Below are positions 26,856-35,221 of a stretch of 64,000 nt of DNA, piece after piece (the stretch's first letter is position 1; every line of letters starts with the position of its first letter). The translations under genes were made by a program, and so were the position numbers. The stretch is from positions 930,001 to 994,000 of the forward strand of contig NZ_VFQF01000003.1 of the NCBI RefSeq assembly GCF_006717145.1, in the 5' to 3' direction. The notes under the pieces are model-generated. The model was not told where the DNA came from, searched no databases, and saw nothing but the letters and a program-made list of their open reading frames with translations. This DNA is from Humibacillus xanthopallidus. GTDB lineage: Bacteria; Actinomycetota; Actinomycetes; Actinomycetales; Dermatophilaceae.

Positions 26856-29287
26856 CAGAGGCTCCAGGGTCGGATGGCGTTGGCTTCGTCGACGAGCGAC
26901 ACTCGCTCGCCGAGCTCGGGGGTGCGCTTGGCGAGCTCGCGGAGCGATTCCTCGAGGCCGAGGCGAAGGCTCGTCGGCGTCGCCTTGTGCTCGCCGATGC
27001 GCACGTCGGCCTTGTTGCCGCTCGACTCGACGGTCGCGAGGGCCTCGCGGTAGATGAGGGTCGTCACCTCGGCCTTGCGCCGCGCCGTGAGCGAGGTGTC
27101 CTCGAGCGTGCGCATCGCCTCGGCGAGGTCGGGCAGCCCGCGGTTCGAGCGGGTCAGCAGCTCGGCGAGACCCGCTCGCGCCGTGCGGAAGGCGCTCGAC
27201 TGGGCCGGCACGAGGCGGTAAGCCGCGACCGCACCGTCGACGTCGCGGCGGGCGGCGCGGATGCGGGCGAGGCCGAAGGCCGCCATCGGCACGTAGGTCG
27301 CGTCGGTGCGGGCGCAGGCGATGTAGAGGTTCTCGGCCACGGCCTCGTCACCAGCCTTCTCGCACGCGTGGGCGAGGGCGAGCTTGGGTGCGAGCTCGCC
27401 GGGCACCTGACCGTAGACGGCGTTGAACGACGCCTGGGCGCCGCGGGCGTCGCCGCGCTCGAGGGCGGCGAGCCCCTGGATCCAGACGGCTCGCCACTCC
27501 CACGGGTCGGCGCGGAGCAGCTCGCTCGCGGTGGCCTCGGCGATGTCGCGCTTGCCGGCGTCGAGCGCGGTGCGCGCCCGCTCGAGCAGCACCTCGGTCG
27601 AGTTCTTCGGTGGCGTCATGAGGCGCTCGAGGCGCTCGGCCGGGGTGCCGTTGACGGTCTGGAGCCACCCGACCATCGCGTCGTGCGGGTCGCGCCGCAG
27701 CGAGGGCAGGTTGCGCCAGTCGTCGGGCTCGGTGCCCGGTGTCGGCACGTCGAACAGGAGCGAGGAGACGGTCGTCGCGGCGGCGCCCGAGCCCTGGTCG
27801 AGGGCGACGACCTCGCGCAGCACGCCGACCATCTGCGAGCGCAGCTCGTCGGCGGAGACGAAGCGGTCGTCGCGGTTCGGCGCGCAGGCCTTGGCGACGA
27901 GCCTGTAGAAGGAGTCGTAGCGCTGGAACACCGGCACGGTGTCCTGCGCCGGCAGGACGTTGAGGTAGGTCGTCTGGTAGCCGCGGAACTCCATCGTCAG
28001 CACGACGAGGGTGCGCCCGATCGTGTAGATGTCGGACGCCACCGAGACACCGAGCTCGGCCACCTCGGGGGCCTGGTAGCCGACCGTGCCGAAGATCGCC
28101 GAGTCGTCGTCGTCGCTGCGCCGCACGCCACCGAGGTCGATGAGCTTGACCTCGTCGCCGACCTGGATGATGTTGTCGGGCTTGAAGTCGCAGTAGACGA
28201 GTCCGAGGTCGTGGAGGTACTGGAAGGCGGGCAGGATCTCGAGGATGTACGCGAGCGCCTGGTCGACGGGCAGCGGGTCGTAGCGGCCGGTGTGCTGCAT
28301 CCGCTGCTTGAGGATCGACTTGAGCGAGGTGCCGCCGACGTACTCCATGACGATGTAGCCCGCGTCGTCGTGGGTGACGAAGTTGTAGATCTCGACGATG
28401 CTCGGGTGGCTCACCTGGGCGAGGAAGCGCTGCTCGGCGATCGCAGCCGCGAGCGCGTCGGGGTCGGCCGAGTTGAGCAGGCCCTTGAGGACGACCCAGC
28501 GGTCGGAGACGTTCTTGTCGCGGGCGAGGTAGATCCAGCCGAGGCCGCCGTGCGCGAGGCACCCCGCGACCTCGTACTGCCCGGCGACGAGCTCGCCCGG
28601 CTGCAGCTTCGGGTCGAACGAGAACGGGAAGCGGCACTTGGCGCAGAAGCCCGTCGAGCGCCCGGGCTTGCCGTCGCGCCCGCGCCCGACCGGCTCGCCG
28701 CACTTGGGGCAGAAGCGCTTGTTCTCCGGGACCGACGGGTTGGCGAGCAGCGCCTTGGCGGCGTCGATCTCGGGGGCGGGGCGCACGGTCGTGATGCCAC
28801 CGCCGAGGCGGGCGGAGCGCAGTCGCTGCGAGCCGCCGGTGCGGCGGGTCGCGACCGAGCCGAGCTCACGGGCGCGCTTGGAGCCCATCGCCGCCGACGC
28901 GAGGTTGCTCGACGCAGAGGAGCGCGTGGAGAGCTCCGGCCCGGCTCCGGGCGCGTCGCCCGGGTCGCCGGCCGATCCGTTGGTCGCGAGAGCCGCGGGG
29001 GCCTGCTGGTCGGCCGGGGTGCCGCAGACGTTGCAGTAGCCGGCGTCGATCGTGCCGGTGCAGCCGGGCTGGAGGCACGCGCCGCCCTCGGGGATGCTCG
29101 GCCCTGCCGTCACGCGGGCGGCGGGGTGGGCTGCCGTGGCGATCGACGGCGGGTCGGCGGTCGCTGCCGGTCCGGCGAAAGCGGCGCTCGCCGCCGTGCC
29201 GGTCGACGCGGTGCTGGCGGCCATGCCGCAGACGTCGCAGTAGCCGTCGACGATGGTGCCGGAGCAGCCGGGCTGGGTGCACTTCAT
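26852..29287 (-). CDS. pknG: PknG-like Ser/Thr protein kinase
   Basis: 811 residues. Two N-terminal zinc ribbons (CTQPGCSGTIVDGYCDVCG at 3-21; CLQPGCTGTIDAGYCNVCG near 70), then the rubredoxin-like pair of PknG (CPKCGEP...CAKCRFPF, about 190-220). The kinase domain follows: GGLGWIYLARD, VVLKGL, catalytic loop VYCDFKPDNII (Cys-Asp where most kinases have Arg-Asp) and LIDLGGVRR in place of DFG, both as in PknG. The C-terminal 300 residues are TPR-like. In mycobacteria PknG phosphorylates GarA in response to amino acids via GlnH/GlnX. The two extra ribbons are an addition to that layout. Confidence 0.93.
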   Translation of the reverse strand: MKCTQPGCSGTIVDGYCDVCGMAASTASTGTAASAAFAGPAATADPPSIATAAHPAARVTAGPSIPEGGACLQPGCTGTIDAGYCNVCGTPADQQAPAALATNGSAGDPGDAPGAGPELSTRSSASSNLASAAMGSKRARELGSVATRRTGGSQRLRSARLGGGITTVRPAPEIDAAKALLANPSVPENKRFCPKCGEPVGRGRDGKPGRSTGFCAKCRFPFSFDPKLQPGELVAGQYEVAGCLAHGGLGWIYLARDKNVSDRWVVLKGLLNSADPDALAAAIAEQRFLAQVSHPSIVEIYNFVTHDDAGYIVMEYVGGTSLKSILKQRMQHTGRYDPLPVDQALAYILEILPAFQYLHDLGLVYCDFKPDNIIQVGDEVKLIDLGGVRRSDDDDSAIFGTVGYQAPEVAELGVSVASDIYTIGRTLVVLTMEFRGYQTTYLNVLPAQDTVPVFQRYDSFYRLVAKACAPNRDDRFVSADELRSQMVGVLREVVALDQGSGAAATTVSSLLFDVPTPGTEPDDWRNLPSLRRDPHDAMVGWLQTVNGTPAERLERLMTPPKNSTEVLLERARTALDAGKRDIAEATASELLRADPWEWRAVWIQGLAALERGDARGAQASFNAVYGQVPGELAPKLALAHACEKAGDEAVAENLYIACARTDATYVPMAAFGLARIRAARRDVDGAVAAYRLVPAQSSAFRTARAGLAELLTRSNRGLPDLAEAMRTLEDTSLTARRKAEVTTLIYREALATVESSGNKADVRIGEHKATPTSLRLGLEESLRELAKRTPELGERVSLVDEANAIRPWSLW

Positions 29288-30489
29288 GGGCGACCCTTCT
29301 GGGGGCGGGGCGTGGAACGCGTGGCGACGTCGAGATAGGACTGGTAGGCGGCCGCGAGGGCGCGGGCCCGCACGAGAGGCAGGGGTGCCTGCGCGAGCGT
29401 CTGGTCGAGCCTGCGGCGCAGGTCGGTGAGGTCGGGCTCCAGCTCGGCAGGCACGCGCGCCGACGCGGCCATCGCCGACAGCGCGCCCGCGAGCCCGACG
29501 ACCTCGTCGCGCTCGGCCAGCCCGGCGGCATACCGCTCATGGGCGAGGTCGAGCGCCCGCGACACCCTTTCGAGCCGGTCGCGGTATGCCGCGAGCTCGG
29601 CTGCCGCCTGCGGCACCGGTCCCAGCGCGCGCACGTTGGGGATGGCGAGGTGGGGCGCGGGCGTGATCGCCTCGACGCAGGCGCGCTCGAGGGCGCGGAT
29701 CGCGGCGGCACGTGCGTCGAGCTCCTCGATCTGCTGCTGGGTGCGCACCCGGCTGCGGGCGGCCGAGGCACGCTCGGCGGCCGCGACGATGAGGTCGCGC
29801 TCGAGCACGGCGATGTCGATCTCGAGGGGCCCGATGACCCCGCCGACGTCGGCGCCGCGCCGGGCCCGCGAGAGCAGGTCCTCGATGCGCCGGTCGAGGC
29901 GCGCGAGCTTGTCGGCGGCCTCGTCCCGCTGCGTCCCCAGTGGCACGAGCGGCAGCTGGTCGCGGATGCGCTCGACCCCGGCCCGGGCCACGGTGATGCG
30001 CTGCGACGCCTCGGCGGCCCCCGGCGCCAGCGACGCGCGGGCCTGGAGCGTGCGGGTCAGGGAGTCGAGCAGCCGGCAGGCCTCGGGCAGGCTCACCGCG
30101 AGCGACCCGCTCGAGGGGAGCGAGAGGTGCTCGGAGGTGTTCGAGTCGAGCCGGCCGTGGATGAGGGTCGAGAGCCGCTCGGCCTCCTTGGGGCCGACCC
30201 GGCCGCCGTCGAAGGTCGTCTCGAGGAGCGTCAGGCGGTCGCTGACCGCCTTCCAGAAGGTCAGGGCGACGGTGAGGTCGGTCGTGATCGACGACTGCTC
30301 GGCCGGCGAGAGGCGCAGCAGTGCACGGTCGACCTCACCGAGGTCGGCCCGGCGCTGGGCGACCCAGAGCCGCAGGGCGTTGAGATAGGTCTGCGCCTCG
30401 CCCGCCTGGACGGGCACGCCGAGCGCGCCGGGCGCCGTCGGGGCTGCGACGCCGGGCTGGTCGGGAGTGCTCTGGGGGGCGGCCGTCAT
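29284..30489 (-). CDS. Coiled-coil protein of unknown function in the PknG operon
   Basis: 401 residues, no domain recognised. Almost entirely helical and rich in Ala, Arg, Glu and Leu, with heptad-like stretches such as RAGVERIRDQLPLVPL, KLARLDRRIEDLLSRARRG and IEELDARAAAIRALERACVE. No signal peptide or membrane segment. ATG overlaps the glnH stop (TGATG) and the stop overlaps the pknG start (ATGA). In mycobacteria glnH lies directly beside pknG, so this gene is an insertion into that module. A scaffold or adaptor role between receptor and kinase is inference. Confidence 0.8.
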   Translation of the reverse strand: MTAAPQSTPDQPGVAAPTAPGALGVPVQAGEAQTYLNALRLWVAQRRADLGEVDRALLRLSPAEQSSITTDLTVALTFWKAVSDRLTLLETTFDGGRVGPKEAERLSTLIHGRLDSNTSEHLSLPSSGSLAVSLPEACRLLDSLTRTLQARASLAPGAAEASQRITVARAGVERIRDQLPLVPLGTQRDEAADKLARLDRRIEDLLSRARRGADVGGVIGPLEIDIAVLERDLIVAAAERASAARSRVRTQQQIEELDARAAAIRALERACVEAITPAPHLAIPNVRALGPVPQAAAELAAYRDRLERVSRALDLAHERYAAGLAERDEVVGLAGALSAMAASARVPAELEPDLTDLRRRLDQTLAQAPLPLVRARALAAAYQSYLDVATRSTPRPQKGRP

Positions 30490-31541
30490 CAGCGCCCGTA
30501 GACGGGGGTCGGGGGAGCGGGGGCCGGGCCGATCCGCTCGGCGAGCCAGCGGTTGTAGATCGCCTTCCACTGCCCGTCGGCGACGAGGTCGGCGAGCGCC
30601 CGGTTGACGTAGCGGATGAGGTAGACGTCGTCCTTGTTGAAGCCGAGACCGTAGGGCTCGACGGTGATCGCCTTGGCGCTCGTGATGAGCGTGTTGGGGT
30701 CCTGGGCAGCCAGCCCGGCGAGCACGATGTCGTCGCCGGTGATGGCGTCGACCTTGCCCTGCTGGAGCAGGACGAGGCACCCGGTGTGGTTCGAGGCCGT
30801 GACGGGGATCGGGCCCTCGACGCTCTGCAGCTTGGTCAGCGACGTCGTGCCGGTCGGGGCGCAGACGCGCTTGCCCGTGAGGTCGGCGAGACCCCACGAC
30901 GCCGCATCCTTGTTCGTCTTGAGGAGGCTCTTGGAGATGAGCACCTTCTGGCCGGCGCGGTAGTACTCGGCGGAGAAGCCGATCTTCGTCCACCGGTCGC
31001 ACGTCATCGTCATGTTGCGGGCGACCATGTCGAGCGAGCCGTCCTGAAGCAGCGGAAATCGCTCGGCGGCGGTGATGACACGCGGCTGGAGCTTGGGGCT
31101 GCCGAAGAGGCTCGTCGCGACGGCCTTGGCCATGTCGATGTCGAAGCCGGTGATCTGGGACGTGAAGGGGTCGCGGGCGCCGAAGAGGTAGGTGTCGGCG
31201 GAGACCCCGACGATGAGGTAGCCGCGCTTGAGGATCTTGTTGACCTTCGCGTCGCTGATCTCGCTCCGGGTGGGGATGCTGCCGAGCGGGTCGTAGGACT
31301 GGGTCGCGTTGGAGCAGGCCGGCGCGGGGGTGCCGGACGTCGACGGGCTCGGCTTCGGCGTCACCTTGGTGGGCAGTGCCGTGGGCTCGTAGGTGACGCT
31401 CGAGCAGGCGCCCAGCGCGCTGACGCACAGAGCAGCGAGGACGCCCGCGAGGCGGAGGCGTGCGCGGTGGCGCGGCCTGGCAAGGGGCGGGCGCTTGGCC
31501 CTGTCCGTGGAAATGGCCGTGCCGGCGTGACGGGTGCTCAT
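30489..31541 (-). CDS. glnH: GlnH-like amino-acid-binding lipoprotein
   Basis: 350 residues. The signal peptide ends in lipobox LGAC near residue 46, so it is anchored outside the membrane. The SBP type 3 domain contains YLIVGVSADTYLFGARDP, FDIDMAKAVATSLFG and the ligand loop MVARNMTMTCDRWTKIGFSAEY. In mycobacteria this protein binds Asp/Glu/Gln and, through GlnX, stimulates PknG. No permease or ATPase of a transporter is in the operon, so it is a sensor rather than an importer. ATG 31541 overlaps the glnX stop. Confidence 0.92.
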   Translation of the reverse strand: MSTRHAGTAISTDRAKRPPLARPRHRARLRLAGVLAALCVSALGACSSVTYEPTALPTKVTPKPSPSTSGTPAPACSNATQSYDPLGSIPTRSEISDAKVNKILKRGYLIVGVSADTYLFGARDPFTSQITGFDIDMAKAVATSLFGSPKLQPRVITAAERFPLLQDGSLDMVARNMTMTCDRWTKIGFSAEYYRAGQKVLISKSLLKTNKDAASWGLADLTGKRVCAPTGTTSLTKLQSVEGPIPVTASNHTGCLVLLQQGKVDAITGDDIVLAGLAAQDPNTLITSAKAITVEPYGLGFNKDDVYLIRYVNRALADLVADGQWKAIYNRWLAERIGPAPAPPTPVYGR

Positions 31542-32881
31542 CGGTACTCCTCGATCCGCTGTCCGATGCCACGCACGACGAGCCAGGCGGCCAGCAGGGC
31601 TGCCAGGGCGACGGCGAGGGCCGCGATCGGTGCCGTGCGCGCCAGGCCGTCGAGGCGCTCGACGGCGGCCTTGCCGGCTGCGTCGCGCGCCTGGGTCACG
31701 GCGGTGTCGAAAGCCGTGAAGGTGCCGTCGGACCCCTTCATGCTGGGGTCGGTCGACATCGCGACCGCCTTGTCCCACTGACCGTTATCGTCGAGCTGGC
31801 GCACCTCTGCGTGCACCGTGGCGTAGTCGCTCCACTGCGAAGTCAGGGGCGACGAATCTGTGACCTCGGCGAGCGCAGCACGCACAGCGGTGTCGTCGGC
31901 CTGCCACGACTTCTCGTTGGCCTGGCCCGAGCCGCGTCGGATGAGGGTGAGGCTCTCGTTGGCTCGGGCGTCGTTGGCGCTCGTCGTCGCCTCGGCCAGC
32001 GTCACCGTCTGCCCGAAGTCCCCGTCGGCGACGGCTCGCGTGGCCGACCCGACCCCGGCCACCTGCACGAGGGTGAAGACGAGGGCGACGAGGAGCAGCA
32101 CGATGGCACCGGTCAGGCGCCCGTTGAGGTAGCGGTGCGTGCGCCTGGCGAGCCAGACGGCGATCGCGACGATCCCGATGAGGGCGAGCAGCCCGACCGC
32201 GAGCTGGAGGCTCGAGTTGCTCCGGTCGAACTCGTCGCGGGCCCGCTGCTCGTTGGCCGCGACGACCGCGTCGATGATGGGGATGGCGTCTGCCCGCAGT
32301 CCGGCGCTCGCCTGCGTGAGGTACTGCGCACCGACGGGCAGACCGAGGCGGTTGTTGGTGCGGGCCTGCTCGACGAGGGCGGCATACGTCTGCACCTGCT
32401 GCGAGAGGGCGCCGAGGGCGGCGCCGTCGGCGGGCTGGGCGGCCGCGGCCTCGGCGACGCCGGTCGCGACGCGCGACATGGCGTCCTGGTAGCGCGTGCG
32501 AGACTCCGGCGTCTCGAGCCCGCCGATGAGGAAGGCGTTGGTCGCGACGGCGTCGGCACGCAGCAGGTCGACGTGGATCGACTGGGCCCGCACGACCTGC
32601 GCGGTGTTGTTGGCGGCCCGCTCGACGGCGGCCTGCGACGAGAGCAGCGCGTTGGCGCTGACGGCTCCGAGCACGATGGCCGCGACGACGCCGAGGGCCA
32701 TGTAGAGGCGCATCCGGCCCGGGGTGCCGTGCAGCAGGCGCGAGGCGATCGAGCGGGCACCCGGGATGCTGCCCGCGATCGTGCGCGGACCGGTGCCGGG
32801 GGCCGGGGCGCCCGACGGCGCGCCTGCGGGGATCGCGACGGGGATGTTCGTCGTCGGTCGGCTCGTCGGTGCGCTCGTCAT
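31538..32881 (-). CDS. glnX: GlnX-like four-helix membrane receptor
   Basis: 447 residues. Membrane segments at about 60-80, 225-243, 252-275 and 418-438 flank two extracytoplasmic helical regions of about 145 residues each, the layout of the mycobacterial receptor GlnX that passes the GlnH signal to PknG. Repeated features such as ANNTAQVVRAQSIHVDLLRADAVATNAF resemble four-helix-bundle sensor domains. There is no kinase or methyl-accepting domain. The N-terminal 55 residues are Pro/Ala/Thr-rich and cytoplasmic. Overlaps neighbours on both sides by 4 bp. Confidence 0.88.
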   Translation of the reverse strand: MTSAPTSRPTTNIPVAIPAGAPSGAPAPGTGPRTIAGSIPGARSIASRLLHGTPGRMRLYMALGVVAAIVLGAVSANALLSSQAAVERAANNTAQVVRAQSIHVDLLRADAVATNAFLIGGLETPESRTRYQDAMSRVATGVAEAAAAQPADGAALGALSQQVQTYAALVEQARTNNRLGLPVGAQYLTQASAGLRADAIPIIDAVVAANEQRARDEFDRSNSSLQLAVGLLALIGIVAIAVWLARRTHRYLNGRLTGAIVLLLVALVFTLVQVAGVGSATRAVADGDFGQTVTLAEATTSANDARANESLTLIRRGSGQANEKSWQADDTAVRAALAEVTDSSPLTSQWSDYATVHAEVRQLDDNGQWDKAVAMSTDPSMKGSDGTFTAFDTAVTQARDAAGKAAVERLDGLARTAPIAALAVALAALLAAWLVVRGIGQRIEEYR

Positions 32882-34479
32882 CGCGTGTCCTCGCTCGTGG
32901 CGGTCTGCTCGTCCGAGCCTGCCCCATCGGCCGGCTCCGGGCTATCAGGGTCTGCCCTGAGCGGCACCGGATCCGACTCGTCGGGCGGTTCGAGCACCTC
33001 GGTCTCGACGGGCTCGTCGGGCTGCTCCGTGAAGTCGTCGGCAGTGAGCAGACGCAGGTCGTCGCGGGTGGGTTCCGTGGCGTCCTTGAGCCGCCACGCG
33101 TGCCGCCCGACCGCCTGCTCGAAGAGGTTGCGCGAGAAGCGGCCGTTGCCGAAGGCCGAGGTGCGCGGGGTGGCCTGGAGGATGTGGCCCACGCGGGTGC
33201 GCGCCTCGGGCGTCAGCTCGTAGTCGGAGCCGGCCGCGATCGAGTCGAGGATGGCGAGCAGCTCCTCGTCGGTGTAGTCGTCGAACTCGATCGTCGTCGT
33301 GAACCGGCTTGCCAGGCCGGGGTTCTGGCCGATGAAGCGGACCATCGGGTCGGGGTAGCCGGCGACGATGACGACGAGCTCCTCGCGGCGGTCCTCCATC
33401 TCCTTGACGAGGGTGTTGACCGCCTCCTCGGCGTACTGGTCGCCGGTCAGGGCGTAGGCCTCGTCGATGAAGAGCACACCGCCCGTGGCCCGCGCGCAGA
33501 CCTCGGCCGTCTTCATCGCGGTCTGCCCGACGTAGCCGGCGACGAGCTCGCTGCGGTCGACCTCGACGAGCTGGCCCTGCGGGAGCAGCTCGAGCGCCCG
33601 GTAGATGGAGCCGATGAGCCGCGCGACGGTCGTCTTTCCGGTGCCGGGGTTGCCGACGAAGATCAGGTGCCGGCTCATCCGCGGCGCCTTGAGGCCCGCG
33701 TGGGTGCGCATCTTCTCGACGGTCAGCAGCGCGACCTGGCGGTGGATCTCCTTCTTGACCCGCGCCAGCCCGATCATCGCGTCGAGCTCGGCGAGCAGCT
33801 CCTCGACGGACTTCTCGGGCTCGGCCGGCTTCTCGGGCTCGGGAGCGGGGGTGGCGCCGCCAGCGGTGGCCTGGGCGCCGGGAGCGGGCGGATCGCCCTG
33901 CGCTGCAGGCGGATCCACCCGTGGGTCCAGTGAAGGGTCGAGCAGGCTGGGGAGGTTCGGGCGCAGCACGTCGGGCAGCCCGAGTGCTCCCGCGGGCAGC
34001 GGGCGTATGCCGTCGAGCAGGCCCCCGGAGAACCCTCCACCCAGCGGGGCGGAGTGGAGCACTCCGCCCTGGGCCGCGTCGAGGTAGGCCGCAGAGGCGA
34101 CGGAGGCGTTGGCGATGACCCAGATCGGGGCGGTGCCGAGCATGACCGCCGACGAGGCGACCTCAGTGAGGGCCTCGGCGTACTCGACCGCGAGGCCGCT
34201 GCGCGACGCGACGAGGGCCTCGAGCAGGTCGGTCGGGGCGCCGCGCCAGCGCCGCGCGCTCGAGGCCGCGTCGAAGAACGCCTCGTTGACCCGGCGGAGG
34301 TCGGTGACGCCGGGGTGCGCCACGCGGGCCCACTCCGTCGCCGCGCCGGGCACCGACTCGGCGAGGGCGGCGGCGACCCGGAGGCCCTCGTCGCGCGCGG
34401 CAGCGGGGTCGAGCCCGGCCTCGGCGGCGATGTCGCTGAGGTCGTCGAGGCTCTCGGCGAGGCGGGACCTGGCGCTCAT
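32878..34479 (-). CDS. CbbX/SpoVK-type AAA ATPase
   Basis: 533 residues. The N-terminal 240 residues are helical and of unknown fold. The AAA module runs from about 255: Walker A VGNPGTGKTTVARLIG, pore-loop region SELVAGYVGQTA, Walker B GVLFIDEAYAL, sensor VIVAGYPDPM and arginine-finger region NPGLASRF, followed by an acidic C-terminal tail. CbbX-like ATPases remodel protein complexes; relatives also occur in type VII secretion (EccA). Its position directly ahead of glnX suggests it remodels the signalling complex. Thirty bp after the preceding gene. Confidence 0.9.
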   Translation of the reverse strand: MSARSRLAESLDDLSDIAAEAGLDPAAARDEGLRVAAALAESVPGAATEWARVAHPGVTDLRRVNEAFFDAASSARRWRGAPTDLLEALVASRSGLAVEYAEALTEVASSAVMLGTAPIWVIANASVASAAYLDAAQGGVLHSAPLGGGFSGGLLDGIRPLPAGALGLPDVLRPNLPSLLDPSLDPRVDPPAAQGDPPAPGAQATAGGATPAPEPEKPAEPEKSVEELLAELDAMIGLARVKKEIHRQVALLTVEKMRTHAGLKAPRMSRHLIFVGNPGTGKTTVARLIGSIYRALELLPQGQLVEVDRSELVAGYVGQTAMKTAEVCARATGGVLFIDEAYALTGDQYAEEAVNTLVKEMEDRREELVVIVAGYPDPMVRFIGQNPGLASRFTTTIEFDDYTDEELLAILDSIAAGSDYELTPEARTRVGHILQATPRTSAFGNGRFSRNLFEQAVGRHAWRLKDATEPTRDDLRLLTADDFTEQPDEPVETEVLEPPDESDPVPLRADPDSPEPADGAGSDEQTATSEDTR

Positions 34480-34508
34480 CGGTCAGAACTCGTCGGTCGG
34501 CTCATGCG

Positions 34509-35117
34509 TCACTCCGGCGGGGCGAGGGGAGAGGGGCTAATGGGTGTGGCGGTGGCGGTGCTGGTCGGCGTGCTGGCGGATGCGCTGGAAGGGGGTGGCG
34601 CGGCCTGCACGGCGTCGGGCCCGAGCCCGAGCACCCCTCCCCTCGAGGCCTGCCCGAACTTCTGCTCGAGGAACGCCCCGTGCACGATGATCGCCTCGGC
34701 GTCGGCGCGGCACACGGCGTCGTACACCTTGTCCATCGTCGTGCCGAGCAGGTCGAGCTGGTCGACGAGCAGCATGACCGAGCTCTTGCCGCCGGCGATC
34801 GGCCGGCTGTCGGCCCAGTCGCGGGGCAGGCGCAGGTAGTTGCCGATCGCGACCGGCAGGTAGTCGGTGGCGGTCGCCATGACGCTGAACCCCTGGGCGC
34901 TGCCGATGCCGAGGGTGGTGAGGCGGGGGAGGGTCTGGCGCACGATGCCGGTCACCCGCAGCAGCCGGGAGAGCACGACGCCGGGGACCTTGCCGTCACG
35001 GGCCTGCTGCTCGATCGCGTCGAGGGCGCCGAGCAGCTGCTCGGTCGTCGGCGGGCCGGGGCGCGGCGGCTCCGGTGCCTCGGGCTTGTCCAACCCGAAC
35101 CACGACCGGATCCCCAC
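34509..35117 (-). CDS. Hypothetical protein adjacent to TelA
   Basis: 202 residues, function not recognised. N-terminal motif GIRSWFGLDKPEAPEPPRPG, then a helical region with QTLPRLTTLGIGSAQGFSVM and TATDYLPVAIGNYLRLPRDW, and a C-terminal Ser/Thr/Pro-rich tail that may be disordered. No membrane helix is certain. GTG start preceded by AGAGGGGAA. Located 105 bp after the TelA gene and 30 bp before the AAA gene, in the same orientation. Small proteins of this sort often accompany TelA; a shared role is inference. Confidence 0.75.
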   Translation of the reverse strand: MGIRSWFGLDKPEAPEPPRPGPPTTEQLLGALDAIEQQARDGKVPGVVLSRLLRVTGIVRQTLPRLTTLGIGSAQGFSVMATATDYLPVAIGNYLRLPRDWADSRPIAGGKSSVMLLVDQLDLLGTTMDKVYDAVCRADAEAIIVHGAFLEQKFGQASRGGVLGLGPDAVQAAPPPSSASASTPTSTATATPISPSPLAPPE

Positions 35118-35221
35118 GTCGATTCCCCTCTACTTCTGGTGCCGGACCGGGTGTGTTGCCGGCGTCCGTGCCGCACCCGTCCATCCTCGCCGAGCGGCCG
35201 CCCCGTCGGCGACCCGCCCCC

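Noticed and set aside
26987-29338. 783-codon open frame antisense to the kinase gene
   Set aside because: Shadow frame caused by high G+C third positions; no domain, low-complexity Arg/Gly/Asp text, while the opposite strand encodes a clear PknG.
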